Shown piece after piece: positions 46,073 to 55,387 of a DNA stretch of 64,000 nt. A program made the position numbers and the translations under genes. Numbering within the stretch: position 1 is the first letter of the stretch; each line of letters begins with the position of its first letter. The stretch lies in the NCBI RefSeq assembly GCF_002197845.1, contig NZ_NIDE01000009.1, positions 310,001 to 374,000 on the forward strand, read 5' to 3'. The notes beneath the pieces are model-generated. The model was not told where the DNA came from. It worked only from the letters and a program-made list of their open reading frames with translations, and did no database searches. The DNA is from Fimbriiglobus ruber. Its GTDB lineage: Bacteria; Planctomycetota; Planctomycetia; Gemmatales; Gemmataceae.

Positions 46073-48198
46073 TTACCGCGCCGGCCGCGGGGTTGGCTTC
46101 TGCAGTTCCGCCAGACGGCCTTTGTTGGCCCACGTCCGGGGAAGTCGGTGCAATTCGCGGAGACGATCCCGTTCGCCGGCGTCGGCCCAGATCACGTGAT
46201 GCCCGTCCTCGTCCCGCCGCACGTTCCGCCACCCGGCCCGCAGCCACCTCCGGACCGTGTCCCGGCTGAGTTCGAGCCGCCGGGCCAGACCCATCGGCCG
46301 GTATTCGTCCGACTTCCATCCGGTCGAACTTCCATGCCGCGGGCGGCGAGCCAACCCCACGTGGGTCGTCAATCGAAGGACCATCTCGCCGGTGAACCGG
46401 GTCGTCCGTTTCGGCGGCCGGAATCCCTCGGCGTTGAGCCGCTCCGCGATGCCCGCCGCGTTCCACCGGTCGGCGCACAATTCCCGCAACCGGGCCACCA
46501 ACCGCGGGTAATCGGCCTGTTGACTGTACCGCGTGACCGGGCGGGCGAGCGCGTGCGACCGCACCGCACCGCCGACCCAGTAGACGGTCACGTCCACCCG
46601 CTCGCTCGCCTTGTCGACCGTCACGACGACCCGCGCGACCAACAACCGGGTCACGCGCTGACGATCGGCCGGGGTGGTGGTCGGGGCCGACCCGACCGCC
46701 GGGAGGTCGGCCGCCACCGCACGGATGGCGGTCGCGGCGGTGGGACTCAACTCGGCCGGGATCGTTCGCCGCCACCGCTCGTACTCGCCCCGAGTGGCCG
46801 CTGGGCTTTCAGCGCGTCCTCCCAGCGGCGTTCCCACTCGCGGGCGACCAGCCGGTTCTCCGGCTCGCACGCCTGGAATTGCCGGCACGCCCGGTCGACC
46901 TCGTGGGCCGCCCGCTCCCGCCGCAACTGCCACGGTCGCTCCCGTTCGGCCCGCTGCCGTTCGACCCCGGCCACCGCGGCCAGACGGGCCTCCAGGGCGG
47001 CCGGTTCAACCGCCGCCAGAACCTGGCCGGCGACCAGGGCGTCCACCGCGCCCCCGCTCGACAACCCCTGGCACAACGGCTCGCCGTAGTCGGCGGCCGC
47101 CCGCGAACACGAGTACGCGTGCGACCGGCCGCGGGGACCGTCGTACCGAACCGCCATCCGCTGCCCACACCGCCCACACCGGACCAACCCGGCCAGTAGG
47201 GACGGCCCGTTCCGCGGTGCGCCCGGTGTCGCGACTGTACTCCGGTTCGCGGCCAGGCGGGCCTGATTCGCCTCGAACCGGTCCCACGTGATGTACGCCG
47301 GCAGGTGGTCGCGGAGCAGGACCAGGCACTCCTCCGGGCGGCGGATCCGCTTCCCGGTTCCCGGTCGCCCCGGTTGCTTCGCCCGCGCGTCCGCCGGGCG
47401 GTGTCCGTACCGGTACGCCCCGGCATACGTCGGATTCCGGAACAGGTTCTGGAGGGTCGCCCGGCTCGGCCGGTGCCACTCCCATTGACCCTTGCTCGGC
47501 CCGCCGGCGAGACGAACCGGGAGGCGGACGTGGTGAGGCACGAGGTATCGGAGCAACCCGTGCATCGTGGCTTCGCGGTCGAACGGGTCGAACACCAGCC
47601 GGACGGCGGCCTGCACCTGCTCGTCCGGGTCGAGAACCCAACTCCCGTTCGGCGAGCGGACGTACCCGATCGGCGGAGTGCCGAACAACTCGCCCCGCCG
47701 GGCCGTGTTCAACTGGCCCTGGTACATCCGTTGCTTCAGGACGTGAAGTTCCGCCTCGTTCATGACCCCGTGGAGACCGAGTAGGAGACGATCCGAGTGG
47801 TCGGTCGGGTCGTACACCCGGTCGCCATCGGCCAGCAGCACCCGGTAGCGACCGCACAACTCGAGCAGTTGGTGCCAATCCTTGCAACAGCGGGCCAGGC
47901 GGCTCATCTCCAGCCCGAGGATCAGGCCGATGTGGTCGAGCGCGACCTCGGCCCGCAACCGCTGGAATCCGGGCCGGCCTTCGATTGACTGGCCGCTCTT
48001 GCCCAGGTCGTCGTCGATGGTGGTGACCCGATCACGGGTCCACCCGAGGGCAACCGCGCGGTCGGCCAGGGCATACTGGCGGGCGGTCGACTCCTTGTGG
48101 TCGAGAACCTGCTGCGGGGTCGACTGGCGGACGTACACGACGGCCACGCGGTCGAGGTGCCAGGCGCGCAGTTTGGGGGACCGGAGGGGGTCACTCAT
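46073..48198 (-). pseudogene. Large serine recombinase, frameshifted copy
   Basis: The first 470 residues are the same as in the intact copy at 8786-10912, including the catalytic VYVRQSTPQQV and the zinc ribbon. A missing T near 46789 (CTCGTACTCGCCCCG instead of CTCGTACTCGTCCCCG) shifts the frame after AQRPLG, and translation ends shortly after. The remaining C-terminal DNA-binding part is present in another frame down to 46073. Confidence 0.9.
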
Positions 48199-48443
48199 GA
48201 CCGCTCTCCTTGCGACTTCGCGCGACGTGGCACCGGGCGAGCAACTGGCCGAGGAGTTCGTGGAGTTGCTTCTGGCGATCGGCGGGGAGATGGGCCCATA
48301 CCGGCGGCGGGCTGTTCGTCGGGGAAGAGACCGGCGTCAAGCGCGGGGGACGGAGCGGCGGGCGGGGTCGGACATGCGGTTCCTCCGGTGAGTTCCTCTT
48401 GGCGCTGCCGGCACCACACGGTCAGCTCGAGCAACGCCGTCAC
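48191..48443 (-). pseudogene. Recombinase-coupled small protein, frameshifted copy
   Basis: Same as the 10905-11159 gene up to PAAPSP. A G run two bases shorter (near 48346) then moves it into another frame (ALDAGLFPDEQP). The C-terminal helix QKQLHELLGQLLARCHVARS is still present in the DNA but out of frame. Confidence 0.75.
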
Positions 48444-49689
48444 GTCGATGGTAACCGATCCGCCGGGTGCCGACCCACCTCCCGCTTGAGGGGTAGTCTG
48501 CTTGGTTCTTCTCGACCGTCTACCGACGGAACGCGACGGCGAGAATCCGAGCCACCGGCTCGGCCGTGGCGTTCGTCAGGAAGTACTTGATCTCCCCGGT
48601 CGCGTCGTTGCGGGCGACCATTAGGGTGTGCTTGCGGTCGGCCACCCAGACGATGGCGGTGGCCACCCGCCAGACCGACGGGCGGGTCGTCTGGCGGGTC
48701 AACCGGTACACCCGCCCCCGCGCGGCGTGAGCCCCGGTCAACCGCTCGTCGGCCCGCCGGGAGGAGCCACCGGCCGCGTCCCGGACGGCGAAATGCGTCG
48801 GGATTTCACCCACGAACCGCTGTCCCATCGCGCCCAACACGGTCAGGAGCGGGACGGCCGCCCCGTACCCCTCGTCGAACGTCAGCCCGTCGAACGTGAG
48901 CCCGTTCGCGCCCGCCCGGAGCAGTTGGTCGAGGGCGAGCCGCCACTTCGGGTGGTGCCGGACGGTGTCCGGGATGCCGGCCGCCTGACACCGAACCCGG
49001 TCCGCATCCCACGACTCCGGGAGGAACAGGTCGGCGTCCAACAGGGTACGGAACGTACCCTTGGCGACCCCCACGTGGACGGTCACGATCCCATTGTCGA
49101 CCTTGCCCACACACCCCAGGTACTGCCGTTGGACGCCCGGAGTGTGATCCCCCCACTTCCGGCTGCTCGTCTCGTCGATCACCCCGACCGTTCCGACGGG
49201 ATCGGTCGGGAGATCGGCCAGCGTATCGGCCACGAATCGGTGCAACCGCGTCCGGGCCTCGTCGTACGACCACACCGAGGTCGTCACGAACAACTGGAGG
49301 GTACGGACCGTCGTCCCGCTCGCCAACGCGATCGGTTCGATCGATTTCCGCGGCAGGTCGGATAACAGGCCCCGATAATACGTGTCGAAGTGGGCGGCTG
49401 TGCGGTCCTGCCGGAACACGTCCCGATACCGGCCCAGATACCGGGCGAACGCCGGGCCGACGCCCACGATTTCCTGCTCCGTCATGCGAGTCCTCCTAAA
49501 TCCTTCCCTCCCATCATATTAAATTATTGCGCTGTACTGTTAAGCGGTACATGCCGGCGTATGTGTACTTCGAAGGGGGGAAGTGGCGGCGGTAAATCGC
49601 TGCCGTGGTGCCCATTCCCCGCCCATATTCCTAGAGCCGCCACTCTTCGCATGGCTCACGTTCGCCTCCCCTGTCCCCGGTTCTTGCCG

Positions 49690-49738
49690 TGAAGATCACG
49701 ACCGCCTCGCTTGACTTGAGGACACCGCCTGTCAAATA
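49690..49738 (+). pseudogene. Remnant of an MKxTSRLVRLED gene start
   Basis: GTGAAGATCACG followed by a CCTCGCTTGACTTGAGGACACCG-like stretch matches the first 16 codons of the 28654 and 36649 genes with small deletions, and ends in TAA. It shows that the CxxC gene and this gene were copied as a pair here too. Confidence 0.5.
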
Positions 49739-49758
49739 ACGGCTCGTCGAGTGCGAAG

Positions 49759-52700
49759 TCAGTTTGGGCTACCCAGATATACAAAGGGTGCCCAAAAGAA
49801 TGGGGCGTTCCACCCGGGAGTTGACCGGACCTTTATCCGAGCTGCCTTGAGCGCGCCCGGCGAGGGCCGCATCACACCGTTGGGCGCTCGCATGATCCGG
49901 AAAAATTCGCCCATGAGTTCGGCCGTCGCCCGGTCGTCGACCGACCAGCATGTCGCGAGTACACGCCGGGAGCCTGCACAAAGAAATGCTCCCGCCAACG
50001 TGACCCCGGCCTCCAGCGGCCGCTGCGGGCCCACATTCGTCACGCATGCACTCAGCACAGTCAGTTCACACTTGGCTAATTTTAGTCGATGGATCTCGTG
50101 GAGCGTCAGATATCCGTCATTTTCGGGTGCGTCCTCGCCGACCGGGGGAGGAGCTAGGGCGATAGCGGCGAACAGGTTTCCGAACCGTTTGTCCGCAAAG
50201 CCGTGGGCAGCTAGGTGGACGAATTGTTTGCCCGGAATTTCGGTCGTGACGTTCTTCTCGGTGGCGGCACCCCCTTCTAAGACCGTGACCCTGTCCGGCG
50301 GGAAAAATTCCCGTACCCGTTTACTCTCGACGCGGGTAAACGGCAGGCGTGGAAGATTCCTACCCGGGGTGTTTCCCACCGTGGAAACACCCCGAGTAGC
50401 AAGGTCGGTCGAGTAAGTGGGGTCGCCGACCGTCAGGAGTGACGGGTCAGTAACGGCACGCCGGGGGCGATCCATGACCACCGTCAGAACCCCCAGGGAT
50501 GGTGTGTAAACGATCGGAGGAAGTTCGTCCAATCCATACCGCACACCAGGCCCGCCGGATAGCGTGAGACTTTCGAGGGGAATTTTGTGCAACGGGCCGT
50601 CGGGGACCACGACCAGCCGGTCGGGGGCGATCGCCCGTAAGCGGTCGCGGAGTGGTGGCGGGATGAGGACATCACCCAACATTTCCGCCGGAGCATGCGT
50701 TGGTGCCCGCTTGGGCTCTCGGGGGGCTAGGGACATTCCCCGCGCGGGATTGAATCCCGGGTCGGCGATCATCCGGAGGTAATGGTCGATTAGTCGCGCT
50801 GCCGCCGCGTCGGTCAGCGCGACGGCCGGACCGCCCAACGGCGGCGGACGGTCCGGCTGAGGGGTCGAAGGGCGAAGGGCGAGTCCGCGGAGGCCGGAAG
50901 CTACTTCCGCGCTGGCGGCGGGTACGTCACCAATCCCCTCAGACACCACAGTCGGTAAAGCGAGTCGGAAAATTTCCGCGCGGGCGGCCCCACCGGGCCG
51001 GAGGACCGCGAAGCTCTCATCCCGACCAATGAAGTAAGCCAAAACTGCGGTCCTCGCGCCGAGTTCCTCGATACGTAGTCCGCCCCCTTTACCCGGTTGA
51101 CCTGAGCTGGTCAACGCGCGCGTTACCGGGTCGGCGTTAACGATCTCAAGCCAGACGCTGGCGTATACCTGCTGGGCTGATTCCAGGTCCTTCAAAGATT
51201 GTATCACCACCGGATCGTCCGATTGTCCCGCGGGCAGGAGTTGGGCTTTCGCCCGCAAGCGCGATACGGTTCGCCGGGCCCCGACCTCCCGGGCGAGGAG
51301 TTTGTCCCGTTCCGGCCCGGCGAGGTTATCGCGGGGATCGACGCCAGCGGCGAGGATTTGGTCGAGGAGCGTTCGGCTGCGGCTCTTCGCGATGACCTCG
51401 AGCAACGCGTCACCTTCCCCGTCCCGGGCGTGCCAACCGGCCAGTAGCTCGAACTGCTCTCGGAACTGGGCGAAGAATTGGGCCCGCTGCCCGGCCTCCC
51501 CGAACGTGTTCAGTCTCGCCCGGTCGGCGATGTCAAACACCTCGGCTAGCAGTTTCTTTGCTTCGGCTTTTCGCCCCCCCTTGTCGGCCAAGACGGCGAG
51601 GCGCCAGAGGGTAATCGCACGGGTGACGGGCGCGACCCACGAACGAGTCGTCTGGAAGGTGCGGGCTTCTTGATACCGCACGGCCGCGTCTGCGTCGCGG
51701 CCCACGACCTCGGCCGCCGCGCCGTAATAATTCAAGGTACGGGCGAGTAGAAGCTGCCCCTCGTTCCGCTGGAGAACGGCCAGGTCCGCCCACACCGCCT
51801 CGGCCTTCGCCGCCTCGCCATGGGCCAGTAGGTCGATCGCACGGACGTGGCGGGCGGTTGAGAACAAGTAGCCCCCCCGGATCGCGTGCTTGCCACATAT
51901 CTCCTCGATCCGCGGAACCAAGGCGAGGGCCGGCTCGATTTTCGCCTGGCTGAGGTACAGGTCGGCGCGCACCGCATCGATGAGGCCGAAGTTCAAATCG
52001 TCGGGCTCGGCGAAAGTCGCCAGCGACTTCACGGCCCCCGTCAGTTCGGCCAAGGCCGTGTTCGTATCTCCCTGCTCCTGGTGAATTAAGGCCATATTCA
52101 GCAGAAGGTTAAATCGGACCGGTTCGGCGGACGGGCCGACGGTAACGCAAAGCGCCAGCCCGGCGCGGAAGAGCGACATCGCGGCCGCATAGTCGCCCCG
52201 CTGGGCCGCAGTTGCGCCGCGGAGGTATTCGCATTCTGCCCGGACCGAGTCGTCCGGGAGTTTGAACCGGCGGTACACGTCCACGCACCGGTCGAGCAGA
52301 GGGGCGGCCTTGTTCGGGGCGTCGCCGGCCAGTTCCGCGGTTGCCAAATTCACCAGTACCTGGGGCAATGCCCGGAGGTCGGGCGGGTCCGTGGCGTCGA
52401 GGTCGGCGAGGACTTTCCTCAACAACGTGCGGGCCGTCTGGTACGAGGCGGCGAGCAATTCCAGTCCACCCCGATCGGCCTTCAATCTTACTTCCAAAAG
52501 AACGTCCGACGACCACCGCTCGCCGGCGTTGCGGCTTAAGTCGAGGGCCTTTCGGAACTGGCGAGCCGACCGCGTCAGGAGTTGAAGTTTGACGAAGGCG
52601 GCCAACGGCCCACCCGCCTCCAAATCGACGAGTGTCGGCTTGTCAAGGATGGCTTTGAATTCACTCTCGGCCTCCGCCCGGAGGCGGGTCGCCTCGTCGC

Positions 52701-53538
52701 GCCGGCCGGCCGCCCCCGCCGCCTCGGTCCACTCGGCCAGAACGTCACCGGCCGTCATCCGCCGCTCTTTCGCATGTTTGCGGTGGAGTGCCAGCGCCTC
52801 CTCGAACAGTGGGGCGGCCTCCGGGTAGTGACCGTTTGCCGCGAGCAAGTTCGCCCGCTGGCGCTGGGTGTCACGCCGTCCGAGTGGGTCCCCGAGCCGA
52901 TCGTGTAGAGCGGGCAAGGGGGCGAGAACCCCGAGCGCCGCGGTCGTCTCCCCGCGGTGGTGAAGGGCCTCGGCCAGATACCGCGCCGCCCGCACCCGAA
53001 ACGTGGTGTCCAGGGCGCGCGTGGCCGTCTCCTCCGCGGTCCGGGCCGTAGCTTCTAACTCGACCCATCGTTGCTTGGCCGCCGGCGCGTTTTTCTTTTG
53101 ATCGGCCACTTCGGCCCGGCCCCGGAGGGCAGCCAACCGGCCGGCCGTGCTGATGTCGTAACCCACCGCCAGAGCCGCGGCGTACCGCCGGTCGGCCTCG
53201 TCGTGGTGACCGAGGCCGAGGTAGCAATCACCGACCACGACATCGAGTTCCGCTTCCCCGCTCGCGTCGCGGACTTTGCGCAGCCACACGCGGTAGGTTT
53301 CCGCCAGTTTCACCGCGCGGTCCTGGCGGCCGGACTTGACGTACACCCCCATCAGACGGACGAACGCCTGGCGGCGTGTGAACGGGTCGTCCGAGCGGGT
53401 GGCGGCCAAATAAAACGGCTCGGCCTCCCCCGGTTTCTCGGCGTCGGCCAGTGCGTCGGCGCGCTGGAGGGCGTCGCCGGGCGTCGGGGGGGGAGCGGCT
53501 AGGAGTAAGGTCACGCACATGACGAGCGCGGGTTGCAT
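49759..53538 (-). CDS. Secreted TPR-CHAT protease-like protein
   Basis: 1259 residues. A signal peptide is likely (MQPALVMCVTLLLAAPPPTP). Residues 20-750 are tetratricopeptide-like helical repeats (GEAEPFYLAATRSDD, GHYPEAAPLFEEALALHRKH, GDTNTALAELTGAV). The C-terminal 420 residues form a CHAT domain of the caspase clan: catalytic His1112 in HLAAHGF and Cys1165 in LSACVTN, with LPRLPFTRVESKRVREFFP between strands. It ends FFWAPFVYLGSPN, a standard CHAT ending. It lies 14 bases after the kinase gene and shares an operon with it and the giant protein. TPRs probably recognise the partner, and the peptidase acts on it. Confidence 0.92.
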   Translation of the reverse strand: MQPALVMCVTLLLAAPPPTPGDALQRADALADAEKPGEAEPFYLAATRSDDPFTRRQAFVRLMGVYVKSGRQDRAVKLAETYRVWLRKVRDASGEAELDVVVGDCYLGLGHHDEADRRYAAALAVGYDISTAGRLAALRGRAEVADQKKNAPAAKQRWVELEATARTAEETATRALDTTFRVRAARYLAEALHHRGETTAALGVLAPLPALHDRLGDPLGRRDTQRQRANLLAANGHYPEAAPLFEEALALHRKHAKERRMTAGDVLAEWTEAAGAAGRRDEATRLRAEAESEFKAILDKPTLVDLEAGGPLAAFVKLQLLTRSARQFRKALDLSRNAGERWSSDVLLEVRLKADRGGLELLAASYQTARTLLRKVLADLDATDPPDLRALPQVLVNLATAELAGDAPNKAAPLLDRCVDVYRRFKLPDDSVRAECEYLRGATAAQRGDYAAAMSLFRAGLALCVTVGPSAEPVRFNLLLNMALIHQEQGDTNTALAELTGAVKSLATFAEPDDLNFGLIDAVRADLYLSQAKIEPALALVPRIEEICGKHAIRGGYLFSTARHVRAIDLLAHGEAAKAEAVWADLAVLQRNEGQLLLARTLNYYGAAAEVVGRDADAAVRYQEARTFQTTRSWVAPVTRAITLWRLAVLADKGGRKAEAKKLLAEVFDIADRARLNTFGEAGQRAQFFAQFREQFELLAGWHARDGEGDALLEVIAKSRSRTLLDQILAAGVDPRDNLAGPERDKLLAREVGARRTVSRLRAKAQLLPAGQSDDPVVIQSLKDLESAQQVYASVWLEIVNADPVTRALTSSGQPGKGGGLRIEELGARTAVLAYFIGRDESFAVLRPGGAARAEIFRLALPTVVSEGIGDVPAASAEVASGLRGLALRPSTPQPDRPPPLGGPAVALTDAAAARLIDHYLRMIADPGFNPARGMSLAPREPKRAPTHAPAEMLGDVLIPPPLRDRLRAIAPDRLVVVPDGPLHKIPLESLTLSGGPGVRYGLDELPPIVYTPSLGVLTVVMDRPRRAVTDPSLLTVGDPTYSTDLATRGVSTVGNTPGRNLPRLPFTRVESKRVREFFPPDRVTVLEGGAATEKNVTTEIPGKQFVHLAAHGFADKRFGNLFAAIALAPPPVGEDAPENDGYLTLHEIHRLKLAKCELTVLSACVTNVGPQRPLEAGVTLAGAFLCAGSRRVLATCWSVDDRATAELMGEFFRIMRAPNGVMRPSPGALKAARIKVRSTPGWNAPFFWAPFVYLGSPN

Positions 53539-53552
53539 CGGCCTATCCTTTT

Positions 53553-55355
53553 CTAGCGCGAAATCACGCGATATTTGAGTTCTACCTCCGCGATCTTCGG
53601 AACGCTTTGGTCTTTGTTCCGCGTCGGTTTGACCACGAGACCCCGGAGAGCGACTACCTGGCGGCGCCCATCGTCCGTGTTGAACAATGCGTATTCACCA
53701 CTCCGTTGGCCGGAGGGGAGCGGTGGCATTTCGTCGGTCGTCGCCACGACGCGAATCTGTTCGGCCCCGGAACCGATTGTCGGCGTCGTTTCGATCGCGT
53801 ATTTCGCGTTGCCGGGCACGGTCCGGGCCTCGCCCGCTTTAAGCCGCCCGTTTTGATCGTACGTGTTCGGAAATAGCTGAACGATTACACCGTCCGGCTG
53901 AATCGACCAGACCGCCGCCGTGCAATCGACTTCGGCGCGCAGACGGATCTCGAGTGGTGATTTGTTCGCCAGTAGGAGCACATTGTCACGCTTTACCGTA
54001 GGCGCGAGCAATTCTACTGTTAGAGAGAAGTCGGATTTGACGGGAGACGGCCAGGCCACTGTGTTGACCGGCCCTGTGTCGGCCGGCGGCGGGGGAGATC
54101 TGTGAGCCTCTTCTGCGGCCAGAGAGGGTCTGGTGGGGATACCCGGACGGGTAAAGTTCGACCACGGTCGCGCTACTGCGACCAGAACACCGGCGACCAC
54201 AAGGGTAGCCGCCACGCCGGACAGAGCCGTCACTTTTCGACGCGGGGCCGGGGTATTCGGTGGGGAAATGGTGACGGTATTTTTCTCGGCCGAGATGTTC
54301 CCGGATTCTCCACCGGCGGGGACCGGTTTCGCGTTCACCATGTCTGATAAGGAGACCAGCCGGGGGGCCGACCGGGGAACGTACCGGTCCGTCAGTTCCG
54401 TCAGCCCAACAAAGAGAGCGTTGGCGTCGGTGTACCGGCCGGTCGGGTCTTTCGCCAGACATCTCATGCAGACGGCCTCGACTTCGGGGGGGATGTCCGG
54501 GTGACTGGTGCGGGGCGGGATGGGGGATTCCGACACCACCTTGATCAATAGATCGGTAATCGTCTCCCCTTCGAACGGCGGCCGCCCTGTTAGTAGGAAA
54601 TAGAGGACCGCTCCGAGAGAGTAAACATCGGCGGCCGGACCGATGTCCTTCGCCCCTCGAGCCTGTTCGGGAGGCATGTACGCTGGGGTTCCCATGATTT
54701 GACCGGTCCCGGTCAACTGGGAATCGCCCGTCCCCCGCTTGGCCAGGCCGAAGTCGGTGATCCGCGGCCGGCCGTCCTTGTCGATCAATACGTTTCCGGG
54801 CTTTAGGTCGCGGTGGATGATCCCGTGTTTGTGTGCGTGCCCCACCCCGGACGCGATTTGCGCGAAGAGGAGTAAGGCGTTGGCCAGGGACGGGACGCCG
54901 TGCGCCCCGATGTGTGCCTTGAGGTCCGGGCCGTCGACATAGGCCATCGTGAAAAAGACGCGGCCGTCGAGTTCGCCGGAATCGTAGATCGGGACCACGT
55001 TCGGGTGGTCAAGGGCGGCGGCGGCCCGGGCTTCCTGAACGAACCGCCGGACGTTTGCCGGCTGGCCGAGGTCGGTCCCCAAGACCATTTTCAAAGCAAC
55101 CACCCGATCCAACCCGCGTTGCCGAGCCTTATAGACGACACCCATGCCGCCCCGCGCGATCTCCCCGAGAACCTCGTATTGGCCGAGCACGTGGCCGCCT
55201 CGATCGAGCGTTTCGCGTCCGGACGGCTTCGCCGGAGGCTTCGCGGGTAGGCCTCCCCATGCGCCGGTCGGAAACGGACTCCCACTCGGCGGCCGGCTGT
55301 CGTCCGAAGGAGGGGTGGCGTCGGGCGTGGTTAGCCGGGTCGCGTTCGGGTCCAT
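53553..55355 (-). CDS. Transmembrane Ser/Thr protein kinase with DUF4384-like C-terminus
   Basis: 600 residues from ATG 55355 (MDPNATRLTTPDATPPSDDS), chosen for the GAGGAGA ribosome site. A Pro/Ser-rich N-terminus precedes the kinase: IARGGMGVVYKA, VALKMV, IIHRDLKPGNVLIDKDG, RITDFGLAKR and GTPAYMPPEQARG. A transmembrane helix follows near 412-432 (VTALSGVAATLVVAGVLVAV). The outer part contains a beta-rich domain of the DUF4384 type (KAGEARTVPGNAKYAIETTP, GSGAEQIRVVATTDEMPPLP). It lies 32 bases after the giant repeat gene and 14 before the CHAT gene. It probably senses envelope state and signals to the cytoplasm. Confidence 0.93.
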   Translation of the reverse strand: MDPNATRLTTPDATPPSDDSRPPSGSPFPTGAWGGLPAKPPAKPSGRETLDRGGHVLGQYEVLGEIARGGMGVVYKARQRGLDRVVALKMVLGTDLGQPANVRRFVQEARAAAALDHPNVVPIYDSGELDGRVFFTMAYVDGPDLKAHIGAHGVPSLANALLLFAQIASGVGHAHKHGIIHRDLKPGNVLIDKDGRPRITDFGLAKRGTGDSQLTGTGQIMGTPAYMPPEQARGAKDIGPAADVYSLGAVLYFLLTGRPPFEGETITDLLIKVVSESPIPPRTSHPDIPPEVEAVCMRCLAKDPTGRYTDANALFVGLTELTDRYVPRSAPRLVSLSDMVNAKPVPAGGESGNISAEKNTVTISPPNTPAPRRKVTALSGVAATLVVAGVLVAVARPWSNFTRPGIPTRPSLAAEEAHRSPPPPADTGPVNTVAWPSPVKSDFSLTVELLAPTVKRDNVLLLANKSPLEIRLRAEVDCTAAVWSIQPDGVIVQLFPNTYDQNGRLKAGEARTVPGNAKYAIETTPTIGSGAEQIRVVATTDEMPPLPSGQRSGEYALFNTDDGRRQVVALRGLVVKPTRNKDQSVPKIAEVELKYRVISR

Positions 55356-55387
55356 GATGCGGTCTCCTCGTACTCGCCGACAGGGCG

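Larger units (their letters stand above)
45999..48511 (-). mobile_element. Serine-recombinase element, copy B (decayed)
   Basis: Almost identical to 8712-11227, three bases shorter through two indels: one T missing near 46789 and two G missing near 48346. A handful of substitutions also separate the copies. The junctions with IS701 transposase B use the same GA dinucleotide within a Glu codon as copy A. Both genes of the element are frameshifted here, so this copy could only move with help in trans. Confidence 0.92.
45678..49485 (-). pseudogene. IS701 transposase B, split by the recombinase element
   Basis: The N-terminal part starts at 49485 (MTEQEIVGVGPAFARYLGRY) and carries VGVIDETSSRKWGDHTPG and FDGLTFDEGYG, the first acidic residues of the DDE site. 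An in-frame TAG at 48520-48522 stands in FRR-stop-TVE, where FRRWTVE is expected. After the insert the gene resumes at 45998 with HLFRVAKQEVGLMHDEGRDY and TGLMRHRTLAVVVLGFVAAH. A single-base offset in a G6 run near 45860 is needed to reach KNPDVTMEQVCRALNVRCA and the end. Excising the insert rebuilds TVE-HLFRVAKQ. Confidence 0.88.
45655..49539 (-). mobile_element. IS701-family element B carrying the recombinase element
   Basis: Both ends carry C[G/A]GTACAGCGC inward repeats, and the target TTAA is duplicated at 45651-45654 and 49540-49543, fitting the YTAR preference of IS701. Without the inserted recombinase element it is about 1.37 kb. It interrupts the third copy of the CxxC gene. Confidence 0.93.
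45394..49595 (+). pseudogene. CxxC family gene, third copy, split by IS701-like element B
   Basis: The 5' part encodes PECSRPLRGHDDPVPDWEPP, PNPCPGCQRPAEPDGWNFAI and ATPEELERLEQAF up to the TTAA at 45651-45654. The 3' part resumes at TTAA 49540-49543 with KRYMPAYVYFEGGKWRR and the stop at 49593. The join is in frame. The extreme 5' end also seems shifted by one base. The sequence is very close to the 28204 gene, so this duplication is recent. Confidence 0.8.
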
